A stretch of 64,000 nucleotides of DNA, taken from NCBI GenBank assembly GCA_964598845.1, contig CAZRDM010000001.1, positions 62,001 through 126,000 of the forward strand, given 5' to 3'. This document shows positions 36,643 to 45,105 of this stretch, one piece after another. Numbering within the stretch: the stretch's first letter is position 1; every line of letters starts with the position of its first letter. The notes under the pieces are model-generated. The model worked only from the letters and a program-made list of their open reading frames with translations, ran no database searches and was not told where the DNA came from. Position numbers and translations under genes: made by a program. Source of the DNA: FEN-987 sp964598845 (GTDB taxonomy: Archaea > Thermoproteota > Bathyarchaeia > 40CM-2-53-6).

Positions 36643-36735
36643 TTGAGTGACCGCGCCATCGTCAGGTATAGCCGAGACCTAGTAATCCCGGAATTTATTA
36701 AGGAAGGTCAGAAGAAGCTGGCGAGTTCGAGTGTT
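36643..36735 (+). pseudogene. MoeB/ThiF/E1-like N-terminal remnant
   Basis: RYSRDLVIPEFIKEGQKKLA followed by SSSV matches the N-terminus of MoeB and ThiF (RYSR-x-L-x-x-P-E-x-x-x-x-GQ-x-x-L), just before the expected nucleotide-binding GAGGLGS. After Val the frame turns into unrelated sequence (RSKPLLPSCYSR). Only about 30 residues survive of about 250. The rest of 36520-36851 holds no other gene. MoeB is the activating partner of MoaD, and the MoaD-like protein 3 kb away lacks GG, which is consistent with loss of this activation step here. Confidence 0.6.
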
Positions 36736-36851
36736 CGAAGCAAACCACTTTTACCTTCATGCTACTCAAGAGCGAACTTGCCATGCCTCGGTAGGAAACG
36801 ACAGATCTATGAGAGTTCTCGTTCACTCTGAACAATAGGCTACTGTTAGAA

Positions 36852-37520
36852 CTACACAATCGCCGTCGACTGTACGGCTTCAGCACTTCTTATGACTAGT
36901 TTAACGTCAAAGGCTTTCTCGAACTGCCTTCGAACTTCATTCTTGACTTCTTCGAAATCGACAGGGCTGCCTATGAGAACCTGCATCGAAGTCATTGTCG
37001 AACTTGGCATTCCGCACGGGACTATTATTCCGAAGTAGGTCAGGTCTGTGTTGACGTTCAAGGCAAATCCGTGGAAGCTTACCCAGTTCCGAATTGCGGC
37101 GCCAATCGAAGCCACTTTCTTGCCCCGGATCCACACACCAGTCTGACGTTCTTGGCGCTCAGCGTCTATGTTGAATTTCTTGAGCGCCTGGATCAATGCT
37201 TCCTCTATGCCTCGCAGAAAACCGTGAATGTCACGTTGACGGGCATTCAAATCAAGAATCGGATATCCCACGAGCTGTCCCGGTCCGTGATAGGTCCACT
37301 GACCTCCACGTTCTATGCGAAAGACTGGGACACCTTCGAGCTGACTTGGAACTTCTCCCTCTACGGCTTTGCCGACTGTGAAGACATGCGGATGTTCAAC
37401 CAAGATCAAGGTGTCAGGAACCGCTTTGCCCGCGCGAAGTTGCACTAGCTTCCGCTGGAGAGACCACACATCCTCGTAATTCCTTAGGCCTAGATCGAGT
37501 AGATGCCCTTGAGTTGTCAT
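36852..37520 (-). CDS. lipB: octanoyltransferase
   Basis: The protein has 222 residues. Family motifs are DLGLRNYEDVWSLQRKLV, LILVEHPHVFTVGKAVEG, IERGGQWTYHGPGQLVGYPI near residue 87, and VASIGAAIRNWVSFHGFALN near residue 135 with the catalytic Lys in GKKVASIG, followed by the catalytic Cys in IIVPCGMPSS. It moves octanoyl groups from acyl carrier to a lipoyl domain, and LipA then adds sulfur. It overlaps the lpd remnant by 4 bases on the same strand. It is intact. Confidence 0.94.
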   Translation of the reverse strand: MTTQGHLLDLGLRNYEDVWSLQRKLVQLRAGKAVPDTLILVEHPHVFTVGKAVEGEVPSQLEGVPVFRIERGGQWTYHGPGQLVGYPILDLNARQRDIHGFLRGIEEALIQALKKFNIDAERQERQTGVWIRGKKVASIGAAIRNWVSFHGFALNVNTDLTYFGIIVPCGMPSSTMTSMQVLIGSPVDFEEVKNEVRRQFEKAFDVKLVIRSAEAVQSTAIV

Positions 37521-38128
37521 CGCTGTAGTATATGGATAGCTTTCCGTTTTGTTGCTTCAGAGGCTTCCATCATGCTTTCGGGTAACGTCGGGGGAGGATG
37601 AATAGTCAGCGCAACGTCCTCCAATGTTGCGCCCATCTCAATAGCCAGCGCGCCTTCGCTTATTATGTCCGATGCCTCAGGGCCTACGATGTGGACACCT
37701 AAGACTAGATCTGAGTTCTTGTCTGCGACGATCTTCACGAATCCTTCAGTTTCTCCTGCGAGTAATGCTCGCCCCAAGGCGGTCAACGGAAACTTTCCTG
37801 CAATTGGCTCATATCCTTTGTCCTTGGCTTCAGATTCTGTAAGTCCAACCGTCGCGATCTCAGGGTCCGTGAATATCGCGGAAGCGATTGCTCGGAAATC
37901 AGCTTCACTATTCATTCCCGCTATGACTTCTGCAGCTACAATGCCTTCTTTGGATGCTTTGTGCGCCAGCATCGGGGGTCCTACTACGGCGCCTATTGCG
38001 TAAATTCCTGGCACATTGGTCTGCATCCTCTTATCGACTTGAATGAATCCGTTCTTGTCTGTCTTCACACCTGCCCTCTCGAGTCGAATATGATCACTGT
38101 TTGGTCTCCTTCCGACTGTGACTAGAAC
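37517..38128 (-). pseudogene. dihydrolipoyl dehydrogenase C-terminal remnant
   Basis: About 200 residues of E3 remain, from VLVTVGRRPNSDHIRLERAG to the end, aligned with residues about 270-470 of the intact lpdA at 9277 (same TVGLTE and TLPES blocks). The FAD-contacting Asp of GIYAVGDVVG is Ala here (GIYAIGAVVG), and the catalytic His of HPHPTLPES is Pro (HPPPTLPES). Both are essential in the family, so the remnant is not functional. It continues from an E1-alpha stub with a junction near 38125, so the E1-beta, E2 and E3 N-terminal parts are missing between them. Confidence 0.9.
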
Positions 38129-38439
38129 CCAATTAGATTAGTCAGCTGCCGACCTTTTTGGAGATCCTCCGCGTTCGCGAAGCATTGGTTCATCACCTGC
38201 TTTAGAGTGACACCCCTGAGAGAAGCGACTCCGATCTCTCGGTAGGCTGGGAAGACCCAATCTTCAGGTTTGGGTGCGTAGGCGCTAGCAATGTGTGCCG
38301 CTTCTTGTCCTAAGCAGCCTATGAAGAATCCAATTCTTCCTTGCCGTTGGAGCTGAAGTCCCCTTATGTTGAGATTTCTAACGAGAACCATTAACCTGTA
38401 TAATCTGCTCAACTCTTCCTTCGAGATATCTGGCTCCAT
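38122..38439 (-). pseudogene. 2-oxoacid dehydrogenase E1-alpha N-terminal remnant
   Basis: From ATG 38439 it encodes EELSRLYRLMVLVRNLNIRG, then QRQGRIGFFIGCLGQEAAHI, DWVFPAYREIGVASLRGVT and CFANAEDLQKGRQL, the first about 95 residues of pyruvate/branched-chain dehydrogenase E1-alpha (usual length 350). It breaks after GRQL, before the thiamine-pyrophosphate site, and stops at TAG 38122-38124. Directly after, in another frame, is the E3 remnant. It seems to mark the left edge of a large deletion in an E1-alpha, E1-beta, E2, E3 operon. Confidence 0.88.
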
Positions 38440-38614
38440 GTCTTCGACGTAATCGCCAGTAGGTTTGATGACCTATAAGAGTTCATGAGTCAAGTTCCAA
38501 CCCCTTGGATCGTTCCTGAAAATGACGCGAAAAGCTGAGCTAGCGCTTGTAAATCTTGCCTTTAACCTACAATGTCCGAGCTCGGGAGCAGTTGAGAGAG
38601 CATGTCAGCAAAGT

Positions 38615-39550
38615 TCAGCTAGCAGAAGTCTGCGTCCTATTCTCTCGGATTAACGCCTCTAGGAAGAATTCTCCCGCTTTATATGAGCTACGAACCAGGG
38701 GGCCGGCGGCTGTGTACAGGAAACCAAGCTGCTCAGCCATGTGCTTGTAGTAAGCGAAACGTTCTGGAGGGACGTATTCGCTGACCGGGATGTGTCCTTT
38801 TGATGGTCTCAGGTACTGTCCCAGCGTTAGAATATCAACATCTACCTTCCTTAGGTCTTTCATCGTCTTGATAACGTCGGTCTCGCTTTCTCCCAGACCC
38901 AGCATTATCGATGACTTTGAGTAGATTTCAGAACTCAGCTCTTTGATTCCTCTGAGAACTCCTAGCGATTGCGTATATGTTGCTCTTGGGTCACGGATTT
39001 TCGGAGTCAACGGTTCTGTGGTTTCAATGTTGTGAGCAACGACCTCGGGACCTGCGTCAAGGACTTTTTTCATATCATTCATGTTTCCATGGAAATCAGG
39101 TATGAGGACTTCTACTATCACTTCTGGGTCTTGGTGTTTGATGGCTGTGACTGTAGCTGCGAAATGGCACGCTCCCCCGTCGGGAAGATCATCGCGATCA
39201 ACGGAGGTTATGACTACATAGCTCAGGCCAAGATTGGCTACGGTTCTAGCCACTTTCGCTGGTTCGAAAACATCTAGTTGGCCGTGTGGATTTCCGCTCT
39301 TGACCATGCAAAACCTGCAACTCCGCGTGCACGTGTCTCCCATCAACATGAAGGTAGCTGTGCCGCCGCCCCAGCACTCGGCTACGTTGGGGCAATGGGC
39401 CTCCTCACAGACGGTATGCAAATTGTGCTTCTGAAGTATCTTTTTCATCTTCTCGTAGTTTTCGCCAGTCGGATACTTGACACGCAACCAGTTAGGCTTG
39501 TTTCCAACTTGAGCATCGTGGACTTGAATGAGGCGTGAGTAGCGGGGCAT
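38615..39550 (-). CDS. lipA: lipoyl synthase
   Basis: The protein has 311 residues. The auxiliary cluster motif is CEEAHCPNVAECWGGGTATF (C-x4-C-x5-C) and the radical SAM motif is DTCTRSCRFCMVKSGNP (C-x3-C-x2-C). Further LipA blocks are YVVITSVDRDDLPDGGACHF, HNIETTEPLTPKIRDPRATY, MLGLGESETDVIKTMKDLRK and GQYLRPSKGHIPVSEYVPPE. It inserts two sulfurs into octanoyl domains to make lipoyl. With lipB it shows de novo lipoylation. It is intact, 176 bases upstream of the E1-alpha stub. Confidence 0.96.
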   Translation of the reverse strand: MPRYSRLIQVHDAQVGNKPNWLRVKYPTGENYEKMKKILQKHNLHTVCEEAHCPNVAECWGGGTATFMLMGDTCTRSCRFCMVKSGNPHGQLDVFEPAKVARTVANLGLSYVVITSVDRDDLPDGGACHFAATVTAIKHQDPEVIVEVLIPDFHGNMNDMKKVLDAGPEVVAHNIETTEPLTPKIRDPRATYTQSLGVLRGIKELSSEIYSKSSIMLGLGESETDVIKTMKDLRKVDVDILTLGQYLRPSKGHIPVSEYVPPERFAYYKHMAEQLGFLYTAAGPLVRSSYKAGEFFLEALIRENRTQTSAS

Positions 39551-39632
39551 CCCAAAACCCGATTGGTGAGGTAGCAGTTAACTCCTGCTTTTGACCTTTG
39601 CTTTCTTCTCTCTTGTGTGCTCACGTGGCGGT

Positions 39633-39944
39633 TCAGATTCGAAATCCGAAGGCCTCTGCAAACGCTTCGACCTTTCGGAAGTTGTTGAGAAATTCGATCC
39701 CCTTCTGGGTCAGACTGTAAAGCTTGTCGTCGGTTCCGATCTCTTGTATCACTCCTAGTGCCTTGAGTTCCTCAAGATATTTGACTAATCGATCGTGAGA
39801 GAGATTTGCTCCGTAGAGTATTCTTGTCGGCTTGGCTTGATCGCTTTCACGTTGTATGACTCGCATGATGTCTATGTAGATCCTCATCTGCGAGCGGTAT
39901 TTGGACGGTGGCCTCGTCGCGGGCTCTGGGGCGCCCGGGATCAT
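39633..39944 (-). CDS. winged-helix regulator (HTH_45-like)
   Basis: The protein has 103 residues; the real start may be the Met of MRIYIDIMRVIQRESD. YGANLSHDRLVKYLEELKAL is the recognition region, and LYSLTQKGIEFLNNF the wing and last helix, a form very common in Thaumarchaeota, Bathyarchaeia and other TACK archaea. It overlaps the preceding seven-helix membrane gene by 4 bases (ATGA), so the pair is translationally coupled and likely works together. Its target is unknown. Confidence 0.8.
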   Translation of the reverse strand: MIPGAPEPATRPPSKYRSQMRIYIDIMRVIQRESDQAKPTRILYGANLSHDRLVKYLEELKALGVIQEIGTDDKLYSLTQKGIEFLNNFRKVEAFAEAFGFRI

Positions 39945-40561
39945 GATGACTTGTTCACCCTGAGCAGCATTGCAAGCAACATAAGAAAACCGAAAAGTTG
40001 AGCGATATGGGCAAATGGGAAGAAAACTGGTGCAAAGGTGAATAACAGAAACAACGTGTGACTGATGGCCAAGGAGGTGAAGGCTCCGAACACGAGCAGA
40101 GCGTTTGTGGTCTTCGCTATGCTGTAGTTTATCGCTGTCTGAATGGAAACATAGACAAGGAGAAACATAAGGATTAGTTCAGTTACAGAGTTCTGCTCGA
40201 AGAACAAGATCGGTAATGCGGCCATAGCGACTTGGGTCGTTATGCTCTTGGTCTGTTGAAGATAGGCCAAGGCAAGAATTCCATACGCGAGAAGTTGAGC
40301 AACAAAGTTGATTGTGTAGCCCAACGCAAAGAGAAATAGAAATGCTCTATTGAAATGCGCAATGATTAGAATGATGTTAGCGAGAGCATCCACAAGAAGG
40401 CCTGCTCCCAAGAGGACGAAACTAATGTTTAGATACAGCAGCGTGCGCTCCTTGGAAATCCTATAGCCCTTCAAAGCTTGGTATGCTACTGCTAAGGCGA
40501 TCGCGAAGGCGATTAATTCCATCAAAGAGTCAAAACCGAAGAACCGTACAGCAACGGCCAA
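39941..40561 (-). CDS. seven-helix membrane protein, unknown
   Basis: The protein has 206 residues with about seven hydrophobic segments, beginning with MELIAFAIALAVAYQALKGY and ending with IAQLFGFLMLLAMLLRV. The first loop has KGYRISKERTLLYLNISFVL, and the pattern resembles a family common in Thaumarchaeota and related archaea, often next to a winged-helix gene as here. It could be a membrane sensor for that regulator, but this is inference from coupling. No metal or cofactor site is obvious. Confidence 0.7.
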   Translation of the reverse strand: MAVAVRFFGFDSLMELIAFAIALAVAYQALKGYRISKERTLLYLNISFVLLGAGLLVDALANIILIIAHFNRAFLFLFALGYTINFVAQLLAYGILALAYLQQTKSITTQVAMAALPILFFEQNSVTELILMFLLVYVSIQTAINYSIAKTTNALLVFGAFTSLAISHTLFLLFTFAPVFFPFAHIAQLFGFLMLLAMLLRVNKSS

Positions 40562-40674
40562 GAGGACTCCAGCCCAAAGCGGGGCCTACAGCTCTAGGGG
40601 TGCTTTTCAGCGTTATGCATCATTCGTACAGTTGGATTTCGCAATCGTTGTGAAGGCTAGACAAAAGAAGAGAA

Positions 40675-40836
40675 CTAGGTTGTGGCAAGTGGGATGAGTT
40701 TGCCATTCACGAAGAAGCCTTTGAACCCGCACTCCTCGCATGAGGCTCCGAGCTGGAGATCTGATCCCTCTTCATAGTATATGTTCAGAGATTCAAATCC
40801 GCATCTGGCGCATCGGTTGCCTACGGTCTTATCCAT
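40675..40836 (-). CDS. small zinc-ribbon protein
   Basis: The protein has 53 residues from ATG 40836 to TAG 40675. RCARCGFESLNIYYEEGSDL and GASCEECGFKGFFVNGKLIP give two C-x2-C knuckles, the layout of a single zinc ribbon. The N-terminus is MDKTVGN. It is isolated. Such small ribbons bind nucleic acid or proteins in archaea. The flanks 40562-40674 and 40837-41078 show no gene. Confidence 0.6.
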   Translation of the reverse strand: MDKTVGNRCARCGFESLNIYYEEGSDLQLGASCEECGFKGFFVNGKLIPLATT

Positions 40837-41078
40837 CGGTCACCAAGAATTTTACATGCTTTGATCGATATAGACTTGAGAGATGAGTGAAAATGACACG
40901 TTTCTGTCTAGGACGAACCAAGACCAGTCCTATCCCACCGATGCAGTACAGCCTTGGAGCTCCTAGGACCTAGGTTACCTGCCTATGGCATGCTCGGCTG
41001 GCGTATCTTGAATTGTCATCCGATTGGTAAGGGGCAGACGTATAGTGAGGACATCCGAAGACACTAGAGGTTCCCAGT

Positions 41079-41666
41079 ATGGGCACAACACATAGCCTGC
41101 GCTGCCCTAGCTGTGACACTGATTCCATGATCACTACTAATGCCCAATATGAGGTAGAACGCTTCGGGCCGGTCGTGTTAGGTGTAGTCACATGTCAAAG
41201 GTGTGGTTATAGACATAGTGACGTTATCACCCTGAGTAAACGTGAACCAGTTGCGCTAAGGGCTCGTATCAACTCAATCGACGACCTGAAAATTCGTGTA
41301 ATCAAGTCGGGGACGGCAATTGTGAGCATACCAGAGCTTGGTGCAACTATCACTCCCGGACCATATAGTGAGGGCTTCATCTCCAATGTTGAAGGAGTGC
41401 TTCAAAGGATCGAGGATGCCTTGACGTTCATGCTGAGCTCAGCCAAGGGGAAATGTCAGGAAAAAGCCGAGAGGATGCTAAAGCAAGTCAAGATGGCAAG
41501 GGAAAGCAACCCGCATTTCACATTCGTCATCAAAGACCCGCTTGGTAACAGTGCCCTTGTTTCGCCGGACCCGTCAAAAGTTAGAAAGCGCAAGCTCACC
41601 GAAAGAGAGCTACTGAAGGTCAAGTTCGGTGAGTACGCATTGATGCCGGATATGGCTAAACCATGA
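41079..41666 (+). CDS. ZPR1-type zinc-finger protein
   Basis: The protein has 195 residues. The zinc finger is LRCPSCDTDSMITTNAQYEV with VVTCQRCGYRHSDVITLSKR (two C-x2-C knuckles), and the following domain has RVIKSGTAIVSIPELGATIT and GFISNVEGVLQRIEDAL, typical of archaeal ZPR1 homologues. The C-terminal part ends with HFTFVIKDPLGNSALVS, which completes the ZPR1 beta region. Eukaryotic ZPR1 binds eEF1A as a folding factor; the archaeal role is unclear. The next gene starts 28 bases after. Confidence 0.87.
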   Translation: MGTTHSLRCPSCDTDSMITTNAQYEVERFGPVVLGVVTCQRCGYRHSDVITLSKREPVALRARINSIDDLKIRVIKSGTAIVSIPELGATITPGPYSEGFISNVEGVLQRIEDALTFMLSSAKGKCQEKAERMLKQVKMARESNPHFTFVIKDPLGNSALVSPDPSKVRKRKLTERELLKVKFGEYALMPDMAKP

Positions 41667-41694
41667 ACGGCTGAAATGGAGAGCGAGCCCACCT

Positions 41695-42720
41695 TTGCGC
41701 CAAGAGAGAATCGGTTGGAACGGAGGAATCCTTGTTGAGACGGGTAAGTCTCGAGTACTTCTTGATCCAGAACCCGGGAGAACTCTCAATGAGAGATGGC
41801 ATGTCTTCATCTCTCATGCTCATTCAGACCACACCTATGGTTTCAGTACTCTGGCAAGGAAATATTCGACTCCAGAAACCCTTGAGATCTTTAAGGCTCT
41901 GAGAAAACGCGTAGTCAAGAATCATCGAACCCTAAGTGTAGGCGACACAATACGATTCGAGGATGCCGAAGTGAGAATTCTCAACGCCGGACATATGCTC
42001 GGTTCTTGCCAATTCGAAATTTTGACTCCACAGTTCAGCACGATCTACACGGGTGACATAAACTGCGTTGAGACGCTTACGACGAGAGCGGCGGAGAACA
42101 GATCGTGCGATTACCTGATTCTGGAAGCGACGTATGGCCACCCCTCTTATCTATTTCCTCGCAGGAGCACGATGTACGCTGACATCATTAGATGGACGAT
42201 GACTGAGATCAAGGAAGGAAAAGTTCCCACCTTCCAGGTATATTCATCAGGAAAAGCTCAGGAACTAGTTCGTCTGTTCAATGTGTACACCAGAATCCCC
42301 GTAATTTGTAGCCCAGCGATTGCGCGGACCAACAATGTGCATGTAGAGAGCGGAATCAAACTCGATTTCTTGGACTCGTCATCTCCCGAGGGCAAACGAG
42401 AGCTCAGGACTGGAAGCTGCGTTTACATCACTACTACTGGGACCAATCATTTGCCACGAAATGCGTCTCGCGCGGTAGCGACAGGCTGGGCAGTTCGCCA
42501 CTCCTTCCGCAAGTTCACTTCCTTTCCTCTGAGTAGTCACGCAGACTATGATCAATTGCTGGAGTTCGTGAGCAAGGTACACCCGAAGAGGGTTTATGTC
42601 TACACCGGCTACGTCGACATGCTATCGACTCAGATTGAGCGTAAGTTAGGCATTAGAGCAAGTCCATTGCCTGTGATAGCTCAAACCAAGCTCTTGGACT
42701 TCAAGATGGCTGCTACTTGA
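41695..42720 (+). CDS. metallo-beta-lactamase-fold protein, beta-CASP-like
   Basis: The protein has 341 residues from TTG 41695. The metal motif is VFISHAHSDHTYGF (HxHxDH) near residue 40, the next His is in LNAGHMLGSCQFEIL, the Asp in IYTGDINCVE, and the C-terminal His in FPLSSHADYDQLLEFV. A cap between about 150 and 260 (TFQVYSSGKAQELVRLF) matches the beta-CASP layout of RNA and DNA processing enzymes such as CPSF73/Snm1-like proteins. The size is shorter than the KH-containing aCPSF1. It overlaps the convergent Sec61-beta gene by 8 bases. Confidence 0.82.
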   Translation: MRQERIGWNGGILVETGKSRVLLDPEPGRTLNERWHVFISHAHSDHTYGFSTLARKYSTPETLEIFKALRKRVVKNHRTLSVGDTIRFEDAEVRILNAGHMLGSCQFEILTPQFSTIYTGDINCVETLTTRAAENRSCDYLILEATYGHPSYLFPRRSTMYADIIRWTMTEIKEGKVPTFQVYSSGKAQELVRLFNVYTRIPVICSPAIARTNNVHVESGIKLDFLDSSSPEGKRELRTGSCVYITTTGTNHLPRNASRAVATGWAVRHSFRKFTSFPLSSHADYDQLLEFVSKVHPKRVYVYTGYVDMLSTQIERKLGIRASPLPVIAQTKLLDFKMAAT

Positions 42721-42892
42721 ATGTAAGAAACATGAAGAGGCTTATTGCTACAAGCCCTATGGACATCATGATAACGACTTCCGGGCGGATCTTGATCCCC
42801 GGTGTCTCTTCCTCGAAGAAACGGAGTAGACCTGCGCTCGCTGCTGGCATAGGTGCTTCTCGTTTGCGTCTTTTCTCACGTTTGGTTGACAA
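42713..42892 (-). CDS. secG: Sec61-beta/SecG protein translocase subunit
   Basis: The protein has 59 residues from TTG 42892. The basic N-terminus MSTKREKRRKREAPMPAASA leads into AGLLRFFEEETPGIKIRPEV, the archaeal Sec61-beta signature, then one membrane segment VIMMSIGLVAISLFMFLTFK. It joins SecY and SecE in the membrane channel. An ATG at MPAASAG is an alternative start. It overlaps the end of the beta-lactamase-fold gene by 8 bases on the opposite strand. A TTTAATT stretch about 45 bases upstream could be its TATA box. Confidence 0.88.
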   Translation of the reverse strand: MSTKREKRRKREAPMPAASAGLLRFFEEETPGIKIRPEVVIMMSIGLVAISLFMFLTFK

Positions 42893-42980
42893 GGCTCGTA
42901 GCCTGCTATGGGCGGTGGAGTCTGGCTCAAGGAATTAAACTTTCATTCTAACTTGGACGAGAGCACTCGGAGTCGAGAGG

Positions 42981-44334
42981 TCACCGGATCCTTATGTACT
43001 CGTAGGCGTTCTTTTCGCTTTGGAAGCAGTAGTGGACTTTTTGAAAGTCCCTCCTGAAAGCTGACACATCCGCCTTCACTTTCCTCGGGTCCTCTTTATC
43101 GATAACGAGTCTCTTGATGAACTGTGCGACTTCTGGCATGTGACTCTGCCTCATCCCGATACGCGTTATCTCGGATGTCCCTATGCGGATACCGCCAGGG
43201 TTGGTGTAGTGTCTTCCTGCCTGGATATCGCCAGGGAGCAGTTGTCTGTTGACAATTATATTGGCACTCTCTAGAGTTTTCTCCATGTCGCCGCCCAAAC
43301 CGTATTTTGTCACATCCACAGCGACTTGGTGTGATTCTGTGAACCCTTTATACTCGGCTAGAACATTGAATCCAAGTTCGTGCAGTGCTTGCCCTAATTC
43401 CTTCGCATTGGCGATAATCTGTTTGGCGTACTCTTTTCCAAACTCCATCATCTCAGCGAAGGCGATCGCCTTTCCTGCTAAGTTGTGGAGGTGGTGATTG
43501 CTCGTGTTCGATGGGAAGGTTGCCTTCTTTATTTGCTCAGCATATTTCTCGAAGGACAGCACGGTCCCACCCTGAGGCCCGAATAGAGTCTTATGGGTGC
43601 TTAGTGAGACTACGTCAGCACCTTCTTTCAACGGATCTTGGAACTTTCCTCCAGCTATGAGGCCGGCTACATGGGCGGCATCGTAGGCTACTATTGCACC
43701 GATGCTGTGAAACGCATCGGCCAACTCTGTGACCGGGTGGGGAAAGAGAAAGAGGCTTCCACCGAAAATTGCAAGTTTGGGTGGCCTCTTCTCCTCGCTA
43801 ACCATCTTCTCGATTCTCTGCTTCGTCTTCTCGACATCTATGTTCATCTCGTTACGGTTAAAGACAAAATATTCCACTTCCAATCCATGCACCGCGCCCG
43901 CCGTCCCGGAAAAGTCTCTGCGGCCCATTGAGATATGCCCGCCGTTGGGAATTGCAAGGGCCAGCATCCGGTCTCCTGGATTCGTGAAGCTCGTATAGAT
44001 GACTAGGTTCGCACAGACGCCGGAAACAGGTCTCACATCAGCGAATTCAGCATGAAATAGCTCCTTTGCTAGATCTATGCAGAGCCTCTCAACCTGATCT
44101 ATGAATACGCAACCCGCGTATACGCGTTCCCCAACCCATCCCTACGGAGGCTAGGAAGCGAAGCCCCTGAGCCTATTCCGCGTAGCGGTTACCGAAGTCA
44201 GAAACAATGGCTTCGCGAACCGCTGGGCTGGGAACGTTCTCGGATGCAATTAATGGAATCGATTCCGAGAACCACTTGTGGTGTTCCTCTAACAGCTGCA
44301 ACACTCTGTCATGGGATTCCTTCGGCTTGGTCAA
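42981..44334 (-). pseudogene. glyA: serine hydroxymethyltransferase interrupted by an insertion
   Basis: The N-terminus from TTG 44334 reads MTKPKESHDRVLQLLEEHHK, then LIASENVPSPAVREAIVSDF and GNRYAE, then TAG. A second frame resumes with GERVYAGCVFIDQVERLCID and DVRPVSGVCANLVIYTSFT, the remaining 350 residues, with PLP lysine motif LSTHKTLFGPQGGTVLSFEK and GGIRIGTSEITRIGM. Relatives join RYAE and GERVY by about three residues (GLP). Here 43 bases separate them, about 34 more than expected, so the frame changes. Alternatives are a sequencing artefact, a decayed gene, or an excised element. Confidence 0.85.
44142..44185. repeat. 44-bp imperfect inverted repeat at the glyA disruption
   Basis: In the coding direction CTACG and CGTAG form an outer 5-base stem, AGGCT and AGCCT an inner 5-base stem, with a GGGGCTTCGCTTCC apical part containing TTCG. 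The left bulge is six bases and the right one base, so it is not a canonical bulge-helix-bulge intron. The inserted material lies within 44133-44175. I find no second copy in the window. Confidence 0.6.
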
Positions 44335-44370
44335 GTTAGATACCCCAGTCCATGCACATGCGAGGTGACT

Positions 44371-45105
44371 CTAAATTCCTTTGCACTTACAATATTGTCG
44401 CTTCGTTTGGCGCACTCCAAGTGCCTTTCTTTTTCCTGCACACTTGGGCTCGGCCAATAGAGTTCGTAGGAAGCGAGCTGTCTCATTCCGAGGGTGTTCG
44501 CGCATCAATCTGAAGAGATCTTTCGGTTTGTCTAGGTCGTAGCTAAGCCCTCGAATCCTCAGGACTTGACTTCGAAGCCTCTTCTTGTGGGCTGAGGATA
44601 GATGTCGCCTCAAGCTGTCCTTGCCAAATGCCGGTCGAATAATCTCGAGGGGTTTCAAGAGGAGGACATTTGTTCCGAATCCATCCTTCGAAGGGACTAG
44701 TACTACATCGTGCCCCCGGGACATACTCAAGAATCTATCTACTTCTTGGCACGTGAGAAGGGGGAGGTCCGCATGAAGAATGACAACTGCTCGCGCTCCC
44801 CTCCGCGCCGATCTCGCAATTGCGAGTCTAAGCGCCTTGTTGAGACCCCGCCTTTTCCCTTCCCACAGAAAATCTACTCCCAGACGTTGGACAACCGTGC
44901 GTACACCTTTGTCCGCACTAACAACAGTAACTGAAGCAATTTTGTTTGAGCCCCTTACGGCTGATAGAACGTTCCGCAGCATTTCGAGGCTCAGTTGCGC
45001 TCTCTCACTCGGGCGCAATATAGGGGATAAGCGAGCTTTCGATTTCTTGAGGACATTCAAGGGGACTATCGCATGTAGAGGTCCATCCTCAGCAGTTGGA
45101 TTCAA
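44371..45105 (-). CDS. cofC: 2-phospho-L-lactate (or PEP) guanylyltransferase
   Basis: The protein has 244 residues. Nucleotidyltransferase motifs are HAIVPLNVLKKSKARLSPIL near residue 12, SVTVVSADKGVRTVVQRLG, GLNKALRLAIARSARRGARA, and AVVILHADLPLLTCQEVDRF near residue 107 with the acidic metal site, then SKDGFGTNVLLLKPLEII. It makes the activated lactyl or enolpyruvyl guanosine used by CofD. The C-terminal 40 residues are basic and Cys-Lys rich (KRQYCKCKGI), longer than usual. It overlaps cofD by 4 bases. Confidence 0.93.
   Translation of the reverse strand: MNPTAEDGPLHAIVPLNVLKKSKARLSPILRPSERAQLSLEMLRNVLSAVRGSNKIASVTVVSADKGVRTVVQRLGVDFLWEGKRRGLNKALRLAIARSARRGARAVVILHADLPLLTCQEVDRFLSMSRGHDVVLVPSKDGFGTNVLLLKPLEIIRPAFGKDSLRRHLSSAHKKRLRSQVLRIRGLSYDLDKPKDLFRLMREHPRNETARFLRTLLAEPKCAGKRKALGVRQTKRQYCKCKGI

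Noticed and set aside
36698..36886. Minus-strand 62-codon frame upstream of lipB
   Set aside because: It overlaps the better supported MoeB-like remnant and the end of lipB, and shows no domain.
42717..42938. Plus-strand 73-codon frame after the beta-lactamase-fold gene
   Set aside because: It is antisense to the Sec61-beta gene, which has a clear family signature.
44142..44185. Canonical bulge-helix-bulge intron in glyA
   Set aside because: The stems leave bulges of six and one base in place of two three-base bulges around a four-base helix. The hairpin is kept as an observation only.
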